Shown here in pieces: positions 11,553 to 22,550 of a stretch of 64,000 nucleotides of DNA (the first letter of the stretch is position 1; each line of letters starts with the position of its first letter). The stretch is from Sanguinoderma infundibulare (taxonomy: Eukaryota; Basidiomycota; Agaricomycetes; Polyporales; Polyporaceae): contig JAVLRN010000010.1 of the NCBI GenBank assembly GCA_032821775.1, positions 1,736,001 to 1,800,000 of the forward strand. Reading direction: 5' to 3'. A program made the translations under genes and the position numbers. The notes below the pieces were generated by a model, which searched no databases, was not told the origin of the DNA, and saw only the letters and a program-made list of their open reading frames with translations.

Positions 11553-13318
11553 ATGGCTCTGTCTCTCATCAAGCGCGAGCCAGATCACATCTCTAACGAT
11601 TCCTCCCTTCCTCCAGAACCTCGACCTCAGGTTCTCGAGAAGACATGTGGAAGTCCAACGCCCCCAACCACCCATAATCTCCTCGCTGATGTCGGAGAGC
11701 GCCTCGACGTTCAACTTGAAGATGGTGGTGCCCAAACATTCGTCTTCGACCTCACTCTGCGTGATGGAGGGTCTCCCCGGAAAGATGGCAACAAGAGTAC
11801 AGTAGTTGGTGAGCATCATGTTGATGATAACCACCGCCCTCCATCTCTGCACGACTCGTCAGTCAACAAGAACGCTGCTTCTACCGACTCTGTGTCATCA
11901 ACCACCGACGGCAGCGACTCTGTGTCACCAACCACCAACGGCGGCAACTCTGGGAGCATTAAGGCACCCGTCGAACCGCCAGGGCTTCTTAAACTTGACG
12001 CGGACGCTGGAGTCAAGAACGACGTCGAAGGCATACGGATACCCGCCGCCAATGGTGGAGATGTTGAGTGTATGGCTGCGGCGAACGTTTCCGAATCACA
12101 TGAGCCACACACGACCCCCACTCCAGAATGTCTCCCGTACATCTTCTCCATCGATCCCAGCGTCAGCGTCGTCGAGCGCGATCTTTTCTCCGTCTCCGGT
12201 CTTCAAAGCCTGCGCACCTTCATCCCGGTCGGCCTCCTACCCGACGATCTCCTTGTTTACGACCACGACAACATCACTAAGCGCCTCCCTCCGACGTCCA
12301 AGCCACAGCCCGACGTCCCCGTGCGCTACGTGCGCATCTTCCCGAAAGCGCGGTCGCGCGCGTCCGCGGACCTCTACCTGAAGACCGCCAACAGCCTCGG
12401 CATGGGTCACCACTCGGCCGTGTACTCCGCGCCGCTGAGATTGCGCCTCAACCCGGCATCCGCAGAGCAGAGCACGGTGCGCGTCGCAACGAAGACTGCG
12501 TTCGCCGAGTGTGGCGCGCACACGATGCTCGCCCGCGAGGCGGCGGCATATAACGCGTTCCCGCGGCATCTCATGGAAGATCGCTACCCCGCCGAATCCT
12601 CCGCTACTGGGGCTGTCGACCCCGGGCCGGCCACAATACTGACTCCAGATGGTGCAGCTCAGCCTGGCACGAAAGCAAGCTCTGCTTCAGCCACCAGTAC
12701 CGTCTCAGAGGACTCGAACGAGTCCAAATCTTCCGCGCCTGCATCCGGGGAGGGTGCAGGCAATGAGCGTGTGCGCGCACGCTTGCCTAGTGAACCTGCA
12801 GTGGTGCCCAAGTTCTATGGGTACTACGCCGCCGTGAACGCACACGGACGCGTGATTGAGAACTCGCACAAGCGCTTGCGGTGCGACGAAGACAGCACCT
12901 GCTCCGTCCCCGAGTGGCCGACGCGCATCCTCCTCGTCGAGGAGTGCGGGGAGCCCCTCGATCCGAGCGACCGCACGCATGAACAGAGGTACGTCGCCCG
13001 TCTTCGCTGCCCATTCTTTCAGTGTGCACCTTGAGCTGATGTCGTCCGACCCTCGTCCACAGAGTCGAGTGTTTGAATCTCCACAAGCGCCTGCACGAGG
13101 CGGGATTCGCGCAGGGCTCGGTATACGCGCGCAACATCGTCGTCCAGCCGGGCCCGCTGTCTGCGCCGCCCGAGGAGCGCTCGGCGGAGGACACGCCGAG
13201 CTTCAGGATCATCGACTTTGGCCGGGTGCACATGCGTTCGCGCCTCAGCAAGGCGAGCTTTGTGGCCGGTTGTGAGTATGATGTAGAACAAGCGAAGCGG
13301 GTACTGTATTTGCGGTAG
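11553..13318 (+). CDS. protein-kinase-fold protein with degenerate catalytic loop
   Basis: Two exons, 11553-12988 and 13063-13318; 563 residues. The first ~190 residues are disordered (Ser/Thr/Asn/Pro, with a short repeat DGSDSVSPTTNGG). From about residue 230 a kinase-like fold appears: a beta-3-like lysine in RVATKTAF (about 314), a helix-C glutamate in LAREAAAYNAF (about 329), a hinge-like VVPKFYGYYAAV and RILLVEECGEPL, and a metal-binding DFGR (about 529). The catalytic loop reads FAQGSVYARNIVV: the usual Asp is replaced, though the Asn remains. An Asn/Ser-rich insert separates the N-lobe parts. I know this architecture as a basidiomycete kinase-like family without a defined function. It may bind nucleotide without phosphotransfer. 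The C-terminus is short after DFG, lacking most of a C-lobe. Confidence 0.72.
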
Positions 13319-13666
13319 GGAACGGAGCTTGGGATGCGTTCGGACCCTCATGGGAGGTAATCTGCCATGTCTAGTCGATGTGTGTTTGATACTTCATTAC
13401 TCAGTACCGTACACATCACGTCTATGTAGAGGTGCCGGTGTTGTATGCAAAGAATGAGCGCATGCATGCCGTACTTACCATAATCCTAATGCACCTATGA
13501 GACGAGTCTGAAACTCCATTGGAGATCTACCCAGGTGCAAGGTCTCCGAGTTAACTCGTCGGGGCGTCGACGATTCGTATTCAAGACCGATCGATCCTCA
13601 CTCGCGCAGCTATGTACGTCCACATTAATCCTTGGTGAGCGATACAAATACAACTGTACTCTGCTC
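13319..13666. other. convergent intergenic region
   Basis: About 350 bases between the 3' ends of the kinase-fold gene (plus) and the S9 peptidase gene (minus). It is AT-richer than its surroundings. Presumably two 3' untranslated regions; no gene seen. Confidence 0.6.
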
Positions 13667-16016
13667 TCAGCCTCGCCTGAGGCCGAACACGTCCTCGTAA
13701 AACCCGATCTCCTGCTCGAGCGCGGTACGCATGTTCTCCTCCTTCCTCCACCCGTGACCTTCTCCCTGGAAGACCGTGTACTCGACGCGCCCGCCGCGCT
13801 TCCGTATGGTCTCGACGATGCTCTCAGCTTGGTCCGGGGGCACCGCGGCGTCCTCGGAGCCTTGAAGGACCTATCCAAAGGGGCATGTCAGCTCCTACGT
13901 CGTATCGATGACCGTTTGCCTGGCAAGACACCCACCAAGAGCGGCGACTTGATCTTCTCCGCAAGGAACACGGGCGACCTCTCCCTGTACAGCTCCGGGA
14001 CCTGCTCGGGCGTGCCCCCGACGAGCTTGAAGAGGTACTGGCTCTCGAACTTGTGGGTGAACTCGGCGAGCTTGAAGAAGTCCGAGATGCCGTACGACGA
14101 CGTCCCGACGGCGAACGCGTCCGGGTACGAGCACAGCGTCTTGAGCACCGTGTACCCGCCGGCGGAGCCGCCTGTGATCGCGGTGCGCTGGGGGTCGACG
14201 AGCGAGTACGGCGAGGCGGAGAGCTGCTTGACTGCGACGACCGTATCGTGCACGTCTACGACCCCCCACTGCCCTTCCAGGCGTTTGCTAAAGGACCGAT
14301 TTAGCATTAGGACGGGCAGGAGGAAGACAAAGAGCTCACGTGTACTTGCGTCCGTAACCACTGCTGCCGCCGTAGTTGACGTCCACCCTGAAGACGACAA
14401 GGAAGTTCGGTGTCTGAAAACGGGAGCATGACACTCAGGACGCCGACGCACCATGCCCATCCGCGCGTAGTGTAGAAGAGCCGCTTGTAGCTCAGCCCCT
14501 GCGGTGTCCGACTCGTAGGCCCGCCATGAATGTGGAAGATCGCAGGCGGCTTCTCCCCGTCGGGCGCGACGAACTCGGGGTTCGTGGGCGGGTAGTAGAT
14601 CACATGCGACGGCTCGCCTGTCGCCGCATCCTTGAGCGCGAACGACTGTGGCGCCGCGACGTACGCGCGGGCGAACGGTAGCTCGTCCTTGTCCGTGTCC
14701 GACGCAGCACTGGGGCCGACGGGCGTGAACTTGGGCTTAGCGTACTCCTTGATGTTGCACAGGACGGTGCGCTCCTCGCCGTCGTTGCGCGCGCCCTGGA
14801 AGACGACCGCGTCGTGCGTCACGCGGAGGACGAAGGTGACGTTTACGTACGGGCACTCGAGCTCCTCGAGGGCCCCGGTGTGGAGGCTAACGAGGTAGAG
14901 GACGTTCCGGCCCTCCCGCAGCGCGGTGAAGAGCGCGTACTTGCCCTCGCTGTCGAGGGGCGTGCCGAAGCTGTAGCCCAATCGCCAGCCCGGTTCGGCA
15001 AAGTCCTCGTCGACGGGTTTGGGGAGGACGGCCGATGCCTTGCCAGATGAGACGGAATACTTCCAGGGGTTCCAGTAGCCATGCTGGTCCGAGACGAACA
15101 GCAGGAGGTCGTTCGTCGCCCATGAAGGGTTAATTGCGCTGATCTCGATCCGTTTTCCCGCGACGATCTTCGGGTTCACGGCGTTGATCGAGGACGCATT
15201 CGCCTGGACGTCCGCGACACCGATCTCACAGCCTTCCCAGCTCATATCGGGATGGAACCACTGCTGCCAGGCGATGTGCGTGCCATCCGGAGAGAAAGTC
15301 GGGTACGCATAAAAGTCTGCGCCGGAGAGGAGGGGGGTTACTGTCTTCTCCTTCGCGTTGATCACGACGAGCGAGTTGACGATGTCCGCCGGCTGTGGGT
15401 TGGTGTGGTCTTCAAGGATGGCGACCACGAGATCCTTCTGCTTGGGGTGAACAGCGAATTGTGCGAAGCGATGGTTCTTGTTCTCTAAGAAAGAGCGAGT
15501 TCAGTTTCGATTGGGAAGATATGCAATGCACTGTCGGAAAGAGTGCACATACCAGGAGTAATCGCCTCAGGCTCCTCGCCCTCCTTCACCCTGTATACGC
15601 GACCATCTTTAAAGTGGGAGAAATAGACCACTCCGTCATAGGCTGCCGCAGGGGAACCACCATACTGAAAGCCGCATGCCGTTAAGACTTAGTCGCCCGA
15701 TCTGTTCATTCAACGATAACACGCGGTACGCACCTCATGCACTCCAGTTCGCACATTCCACTCCTTTCCCACCACATCCTCACCCTTCTCCGTGTCCACA
15801 ATGACGTTGCGGCCTGCCTCTGCTGGTCTCCTTTCGATGTGGTAGATCGTCGATGTAATCGGATCGACGAGGAGCTCGTCCACTTTGTTGCCCTGCCACC
15901 TGGGATCATCATCGTGCGCACCCTTGGATCACTCCAGAACGACCCACACTCTTCAAGACCACATCAGGCGTAACAGGCGACGTCCAAGTGCCGAACGGAG
16001 CTGTGGTCTTCGCCAT
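13667..16016 (-). CDS. S9-family prolyl oligopeptidase / dipeptidyl aminopeptidase-like hydrolase
   Basis: Seven exons in coding order: 16016-15948, 15892-15734, 15664-15553, 15484-14452, 14387-14340, 14287-13936, 13870-13667; 658 residues. The N-terminal part resembles the beta-propeller of S9C acylaminoacyl peptidases (FSPDGTHIAWQQW is a typical blade motif). The C-terminal part is an alpha/beta hydrolase with oxyanion motif HIHGGPTSR and VDVNYGGSSGYGR. The nucleophile elbow GGSAGGY places Ser at about 515. Asp sits in QGSEDAAVPP (about 598) and His in GEGHGWR (about 630), so the triad is complete. No signal peptide was seen, so it is probably cytosolic, acting on oligopeptides or blocked peptides. 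The first intron's acceptor was chosen at 15893 because it keeps the frame into NKVDELLVDP. It is convergent with the kinase-fold gene and lies 3' of the mL57 gene on the same strand. Confidence 0.88.
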
Positions 16017-16231
16017 GGTAGGAGTAGAGGAGAAGGTCCGAACAGCGAGCGCCCGAGGATCTGAGCGCTGTACAAGGTTCGAGATGCCTGTCTTGAGCGG
16101 CGAGCGAAGGTGGCTTGCCGGGCATGGCGCATGCCTGACGGGAGGCGAGGAGGGCATGAAAACAGCAGAGCATGGATTACTTCATGTGCAGGTAAGATAA
16201 CTATTCAGATCTAAACCGACGCGCCATCCTC

Positions 16232-17229
16232 TCACCGCAACAGCGGCCCCGTGCGTCCACCCATCTTCTCGCAGACCTCCAAGGCGTGTTCGTGGTACGC
16301 GGAATGAAGACCTTCAAGAGTGCCTTGTAGACACAGGTGAGGGAGCAGCCGAGTGTGGAAAAGACGATGCGCGACGGCACCGCCCTACGCACAAGACGCG
16401 CGCATATATACGCGTGAGTCAAGCCATGACCACAGGATGAATGGAAACACGCACGAATTGGTGGAACACACCGCCCACTAAAGCCTCCACCGTCATCCCA
16501 TGTACCTTGTACAGACCGATGCTGCGTCCACTGTCGGCCCTCAGGTCAGTGAACACGGAGGGAACTTCCTCATCAGGACCGAAAGGTTTCGATAGGTTGC
16601 CGACGTTCATTGGCTTCCACTTGACGACCTTGCCGAGTTGCCAGTGCGGTGCGACGTGCTGACCGAGGGTGTACGTGTAAAGGGCATGTGCTGCAAGCTT
16701 TTCGTAGTCGTGTTCGGGTCGAAGGGCTGGTGACGAGTGGATGAACATGAGTAGGTAGGACTGCAAAACGCGTCGTCCTGTGCGTGGATCAGCATCACTA
16801 TGGCGTGTAGAAGAGAGATGACCAAGAGTGCCAGGTTCGTACTCACCTACAAAGCTCAGCCGACCATTATGTCTTCGGACAGCGTCGGGATGACTCGCGT
16901 GCGTCAATATTCGAGAGGCTAGTTCTGGTGAAAACTGCAGGGGAGAGAAGAGGTCGTCCAGGTGCTGTGAAAGCACGTCGTCCTTCTTCGTCCAGTAATC
17001 CGACTTGCGGGGGAGAAGTTCGGGTTTCGGGGTAATTTGCCTAGGATCGAGCCGTGCCTGTGCAGCTTGTGAGGACACCGAGCGCGAGGCCAGTCTAGCA
17101 GCTGGAGCCCCTCGTTAGGCGTTTTCCACGAGTAAACACGAATGAACACGTACCGAGAGGTATTGACACCCGTTTGCGACAGCTGGCTGCCCTACGCAGC
17201 GCCAGCGCGCACTCCCAACTTTTGGACAT
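16232..17229 (-). CDS. mitochondrial large ribosomal subunit protein mL57-like (RNase III fold)
   Basis: Four exons in coding order: 17229-17154, 17101-16847, 16777-16455, 16384-16232; 268 residues. The N-terminus (about 45 residues) is rich in Arg, Ala and Ser and acidic-poor (ALALRRAASCRKR, then RLASRSVSS), a good mitochondrial targeting sequence. The body shows an RNase III-like helix (FSPELASRILTHASH) and the region equivalent to the nuclease signature NERLEFLGD, here HNGRLSFVGRR. The catalytic acidic residues are therefore lost, as expected of the structural mitoribosomal proteins mL44 and mL57. Length fits yeast mL57 (Mrpl15) better than mL44, but the two are hard to separate by eye. 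The gene is divergent from a MIC12-like gene, also mitochondrial. Confidence 0.78.
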
Positions 17230-17569
17230 TATGGCAGAGCGGAGTGTATAGAGGCCGCGGTAGCCAGCTCTGCAGGTTTTGGACAGCCGAGGCCGTGGAT
17301 GTGGCCGTCGGGGACAACAGGGACGAGGGCAGCGAGAGTCGCAGCGAGGACGAAGGCAAGGACCGCGTTCAATAACCTGCTCACTTTTGCCGCGCCAAGC
17401 AAAATCCCAATTCCTCGATAACCTATATTTGGTAGTATAAGTCAGGTTATCTGCCCAAAGTCCGAGATAACGACGGCATTGAACTCTTCCCATTCCCCCA
17501 TGACCCTCGTCCTCACCAGGCAACCAACGCTGTGAATTCGACGACCAACGCTTCAGACTCTTCCGCGCG
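17230..17569. promoter_or_regulatory. divergent promoter between mL57 and MIC12-like genes
   Basis: 340 bases separate the two start codons. The pair is head-to-head and both products are mitochondrial, so shared control is possible. No TATA box is evident. Confidence 0.4.
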
Positions 17570-18066
17570 ATGTCTTTCGTTGTGGGAGCAGCGTCAGGTG
17601 CCCTGGTGGCCGGCGGTGTACGTCCTTTCGATGTCTCTCTGGCACCTGACCATCGGAGCTCATGTGCGACATAGGTATACTATGGCTTCTCCGCAATGAT
17701 GCAAACGAGGTGGGCAGTAAATCATGCTCGCGTGCATGTCTGAATACTGAGCGTATCATGCAGGACACAGCGACACCAGACTGAGTGCGCATATATTGTC
17801 TTGTTGGACCCGCATTCATGCCTAACCTGCCACCCAGCTTGCATCGTTTGTCCGAGCGACTAGTGAACGCCGCGGCGGATATCCAGGCACCCATACCCGC
17901 ATCTCAGCGCATACCAGATCGAACGTTCGTCAACGCTCTCCAGAGCCGATGGAATTCTCAGATCGAGGCACTCTTCCGCGGGGCACGACGGTTGGACCAG
18001 CATGTGATCGAGTGGGGACGAAGGACACTGTATGGGGGAGATTCGAGCGGGACAAAGCCGGAGTGA
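17570..18066 (+). CDS. MICOS complex subunit MIC12-like
   Basis: Four exons, 17570-17617, 17675-17709, 17764-17784, 17838-18066; 110 residues. Residues 3-21 (FVVGAASGALVAGGVYYGF) are a single glycine-rich membrane segment, followed at once by FSAMMQTRTQRHQTDLHRLS and a soluble helical tail containing SRWNSQIEALFRGARRLD. This N-terminal pattern is that of Mic12/Aim5, an inner-membrane subunit of the MICOS complex that organises crista junctions. The very short third exon (21 bases) is needed to keep the frame. Too fragmented to be seen as a single open frame; the start ATG is fixed by the hydrophobic segment. Confidence 0.78.
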
Positions 18067-19439
18067 CCCTCTGGTAACTTTTCTCCTTCGCTCCTGTCCC
18101 CCACTGCTTCCTGGCTTTGTCAATAGATTGCTCTGTTACCCTCCGTTTTCGATACTCAAGGACGCGTCTCCAAAGTCTGCGAGTGTCGGCCGGAAAGGTC
18201 GAAGAGCGCTCGCGCCTCGCAACTTTGATGTGGCAAGCTGCAACGTTTGCTGTATACCTGGTAATGTCTTCCGACCCACCTCCCATGCTCACATGCCTTG
18301 AACAATGTTCATAGCGCATTCCCCCGCCCAAAGTCAGGAAAAGATGATTCGTCCATGCGAGTGATACCACCCACACGATGCCCGATACGAACCCTCCACG
18401 ATGCTGTCATCGCCCAAGCTCGGCCGCCACATGCGTGCCTCTCCATTCCCTGTCAATGTTCGATTCGCAGCGCCACATCACAGGAGTTCGGGAAATCGCG
18501 ACGATCCATGCTGCGCATCCACCATCATACACGACGGAATTTATCCGAAAACCCTTCTTGTGAAAGCCGCGTTATCTTCTCGTGCAGTCCCACGTATTTG
18601 TCCTCGGAACGGCAAGGCGTCGGGGGAGGCGAAGGATCGCACCAGAAAATATTATGCCTTTCACAGTAAGGACTTCCCCGCGATGCTCGTCGTGAAACAC
18701 TTCATGTCTGGACCTATTTATCGTGTGGCTATTCTCTGTCAGGCCACTTTCGTTGCTCCAGGAGAAGAGGGTCGGCGAAACAACGACATTCCCCATCCAA
18801 GCATAAGCAAACCAGATTTCAGACCGACGATCGCGCGGTTGGCGCGGAGCCATGGTAAGTCATGACGTGCACATTCTGGGTTGCTACTGAACGTTTGAAC
18901 TCCCAATCCATATTTGTAATATGCTTTTCGGTGGCCGGCAAAGTATCCCTAAGCCCTAGTGAACTTCGAGTGGCCAGTGCACACTTTAGCCTGGCGCGAA
19001 CGTTCTGGATCGTGGAATCCGTCGTAAGGACGACGATGAGACCGACCCTGTTGAACGTTAAATGTAATTTGGTCTGCCCACCCACTTGCCGCAAACGGTA
19101 AGCAAACCTTCGAGCTCAGCCATCCAAGGGTCACTGAACACGCGTTTTTGGCTTTTAGCTCTCCCAGGTGTCCGATCGGTAGCCATGACTCATTGCGCCC
19201 ATGCCGTTGGCAGGGTCGATTCAGATTTTCGACCGAACAACAAGAAGCCATTGGCCCAGTTTCGGCGCCAGGCGAACGCCTTCTCGGACTGATCAAGGCG
19301 GCCTCCTTCAGCAACCCGATTGTCGTCACACGCGACCTGTAACGATATATAACGATGGGGGCCAACTCACTCACAACCGTGTAGAGTTCAGATTCTACTC
19401 TCCACCCTGCCTGCTTGGCTGGAGTCGAACCCAATCGCC
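18067..19439. other. intergenic region
   Basis: About 1.4 kb with no recognisable gene. A 154-codon frame at 18401-18865 has a composition and content that suggest chance. The right end carries the catalase promoter. Confidence 0.55.
19345..19352 (+). promoter_or_regulatory. probable TATA box (ATATATAA)
   Basis: ATATATAA lies about 90 bases before the catalase ATG at 19440, a plausible position for a TATA element. Confidence 0.45.
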
Positions 19440-22154
19440 ATGCTTTCACCCTCGTTTCGCCTCCTCCTCACTACCATCTCGGTGGCTATCGTCGTGAACG
19501 GCTGGTACCCCGGCCAGGACGCCCCAGGCCTTGCTCGCGACACCTCCCCACCCAGCCAGTCCGCGTCATTCAACTTCGACGTAACCGCTGGGTTCACCGT
19601 TCAGGAGCAAACGTCCACCGAGGCCGCAACTGATGTCGATTACACATTGGACAACGGCTCTCCGTACCCGCACCCTTACGAGAACCAGCGAATCGGTGCC
19701 AACGGTCAGTTTCATTACCTGCATGACAGAGACCTGTGAACTGACCCGCGTACGCTGTAGGACCCCTCTTACTCCAGGACACGCATTTGCTGGAGCTCTT
19801 CGGTGCCTTTGACCGCGAGCGGATCCCTGAGCGTGTGGTCCACGCCCGCGGTGGTATGTGACGCGCTATGTACTTTGCCATGGCGGTAGATACTAACGCC
19901 AAACACAGCTGGTGCCCATGGCTACTTCGAAGTTACGAACGCCGACTTTGCGAAGAACTACACGATGATGTATATTTTTTTTCACGTCGTATCCACTCGA
20001 CCGGCGGCTCACCTATAGCCTTCCCAGAGACATGCTGAGCGAGAACGGCCTCAGAACGCCCATCACCAGTGCGTGCTCGTCTGGGCCCGCAGCGGCTTTA
20101 ACAATGATTCCTGATGCTATCTCTACCGGTAGTCCGGTTCAGTACTGTGGGCGGCGAGTCCGGCTCCCCCGACGAAGCCCGTGACCCCCGTGGTTTCGCA
20201 ATGAAGTAAGTGCCGCACTTTTATCTGGCGGTTCGCTCGCAGACATTCGGAAACGCATGTGCAGATTCAGGACTCGCAAGGGCATCCTAGACATCGTGAT
20301 GAACAGTGCGCGCAGCTTATCCCACACCCCCGCCATATGAAAGCTAACTAAAAATAACAGATACGCCTGTGTTCTTTATTCGCGATCCCGCTAAGTTTCC
20401 GCACTTCATCCACGTTCGTAACCTTGCAAACCTTCGGGCCCCACTGCTACTCCGTGCATCTGATGGAACTGTATCTATAGACTCAAAAGCGCCATCCGTC
20501 AAGCCACTTACGCGACAAAGAGTATGTTGTCCTCCGCTCAGGGTTTGATTAATGGCTTCTTAAACTTATGTTACCGTTCTAGTATGTTCTGGGACTACCT
20601 TGGTTCTAACCCTGAGTCACTATACCAGGTCATGCGTCTCTTCTCAGACCTCGGGACGCCGTACGGATTCCGCCACATGCATGGGTGGACCGGTCACTCA
20701 TACCGGTGCGCGTTATGACCCCAACCAGGTTCTGATAGCGGGCTGATAGATCGCCTTCCCAGGTGGGTAAAGCAGGACGGTACTTGGGTGTACGTCAAGT
20801 TGTTCGCGGAGTCCATGCAGGGCGTCCAAAATTTTACGAACGCCGATGCGACCGCCATCGCCGGTCAGTACTCGTGAGATGTTTTGGGCGGCGGCCGTGC
20901 ATGTTGACTGACGGGACGATTGCGTGTTCCAGGGTCCAACCCAGACTTTGCGACTCAGGACCTGTACGAGGCCATCCAAAACGGCACGTACCCCGGCTGG
21001 ACGATGTACGCCCAGGTCCTCACGCCTCAAGAGGCCGAGACGTTCAAGTACAACGTGCTCGATCTCACAAAGTGTGTCGAATTGCCTTTGTATTCCTCCC
21101 GCGAGGCACTGATCGGAGCCGACGTTGCTTAGGGACTGGGGTTTCGACGACGTCCCGAGAACCGAGATCGGGAAATTCTACCTCACGCAAAACCCCGTCA
21201 AGTAAGCTTATGAGCGCCGTCCATCCTCCGGCTTCTAAAGCTGATCACCGGCGCGCAGCTACTTTGCAGAGATCGAGCAGGCCGCCTTCACGCCCTCTCA
21301 CGCTGTGGACGGTTGGGCGCCCTCTGCCGACCCCGTCCTCCAGGCGCGGCTCTTCTCGTATCCCGGTGCGTACCCCACGATGCGCATGCGGATATGTGCG
21401 CTCATTAACAGGCCTTCTATCTGCTCAGATACCCACCGTTACCGGCTGGGTGTCAACCACATGGTGGGTTATCTCTATTGGAAGCGGAAGCTGTGCTCTT
21501 GCTAACTGCGCTTCGTGTTCGCGCCCGCAGCAAATCCCGGTCAACGCACCCATTAACCCCGTCGCCAACTTCGAGCGCGACGGCGTCATGAACGTCAACG
21601 GGAACCAGGGCTCGCGCCCGAACTACCTCTCGACCCTGCAACAAATCAAGCTGCCCCCGCGGCTCTACGCCGACGAGGCGCACCAGCGATGGACCGTGAG
21701 TTTTCCTTGCGCCTTCCCCCGCTCGAATCTGACTATGCCGGCTTCGATGTACACGTATTAGGGTGGGGCGGTGGCGAGCCTCTCCGCTGTGACCGAAATC
21801 GACTTCGACTGGCCCCGCCGGTTCTGGAACGGCCTCTCTCCCCAGGACCAGCAGAACCTCATCGAGTGCGTCGCGCCGGCATCTCTCCTTCTCCCACGTT
21901 CCCATCTGACATGAACACGCAACGTGCTTTTCACCTCCGCGCCCGCGTGCAGCAACGTCGTCGGGCACCTGGGTGCCGCGCCCACGGAGAGCGTGCGGCA
22001 GCGCATGGCTTCGCTGTTCTACCACGCCAACGAGACTCTTGGCGAGGCGATCGCGGATGGCGTCGGGGTCACGGTCACCAACCTCACGTTCGGGGACGGC
22101 CCTACGTGGTACAACGTCACCAAGGATACGCAGAACTCGACGCTCGACTACTGA
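19440..22154 (+). CDS. secreted heme catalase
   Basis: Seventeen exons: 19440-19704, 19761-19853, 19909-19969, 20019-20068, 20133-20205, 20265-20305, 20361-20413, 20481-20521, 20583-20705, 20763-20863, 20933-21071, 21133-21201, 21259-21365, 21429-21463, 21531-21695, 21762-21865, 21953-22154; 573 residues with all phases consistent. Residues 1-20 look like a signal peptide (begins [20 protein letters not shown]). Catalase landmarks are complete: distal His (about 116) in [32 protein letters not shown], distal Asn in [12 protein letters not shown] (194/195), and proximal Tyr (about 404) in [14 protein letters not shown]. It converts hydrogen peroxide to water and oxygen. The protein ends about 170 residues after the heme Tyr, so the flavodoxin-like domain of large-subunit secreted catalases is absent. 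Several N-glycosylation sites near the C-terminus (NET, NLT, NVT, NST) support secretion. Confidence 0.93.
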
Positions 22155-22550
22155 GCGTTCGGGCCTCGGGATGCATTTCAATTTGATTTGCTTCAGCCTG
22201 AGATTCGTTGGCATTCGTTCCCCATCTACGGACCGGCAATCGCTCCTTATCATTCGTTTAGGATATCGTAAACCTTTGTTAAATGATCTCCTGACAACAC
22301 TTTCGTTGGCTTCTAATCTCGACTGTATATGTTCTATGTAGTCTCTGCACGTTCGGTTTGATGATACTGGTGTTCCGAGCTGAAGGTTCATCTCGGCATA
22401 TCTTTTCGGGCAACGGATAGAGACAAACAGCCTTCTACAGGTAAACTGGAATCCAAAAGCAACGATGATGTACACAACATGCATATGATACAATGCGACA
22501 ACTGCCAGTGACGTATGCATACAAGTATACAACACAACGCATACGGCCCC
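22155..22550. other. convergent 3' region
   Basis: About 400 bases between the stop codons of catalase (plus) and eIF2-beta (minus). AT-richer than the genes; no coding signal seen. Confidence 0.6.

Noticed and set aside
18401..18865. 154-codon plus-strand frame
   Set aside because: Composition is like non-coding DNA, with no recognisable domain and no splice partners.
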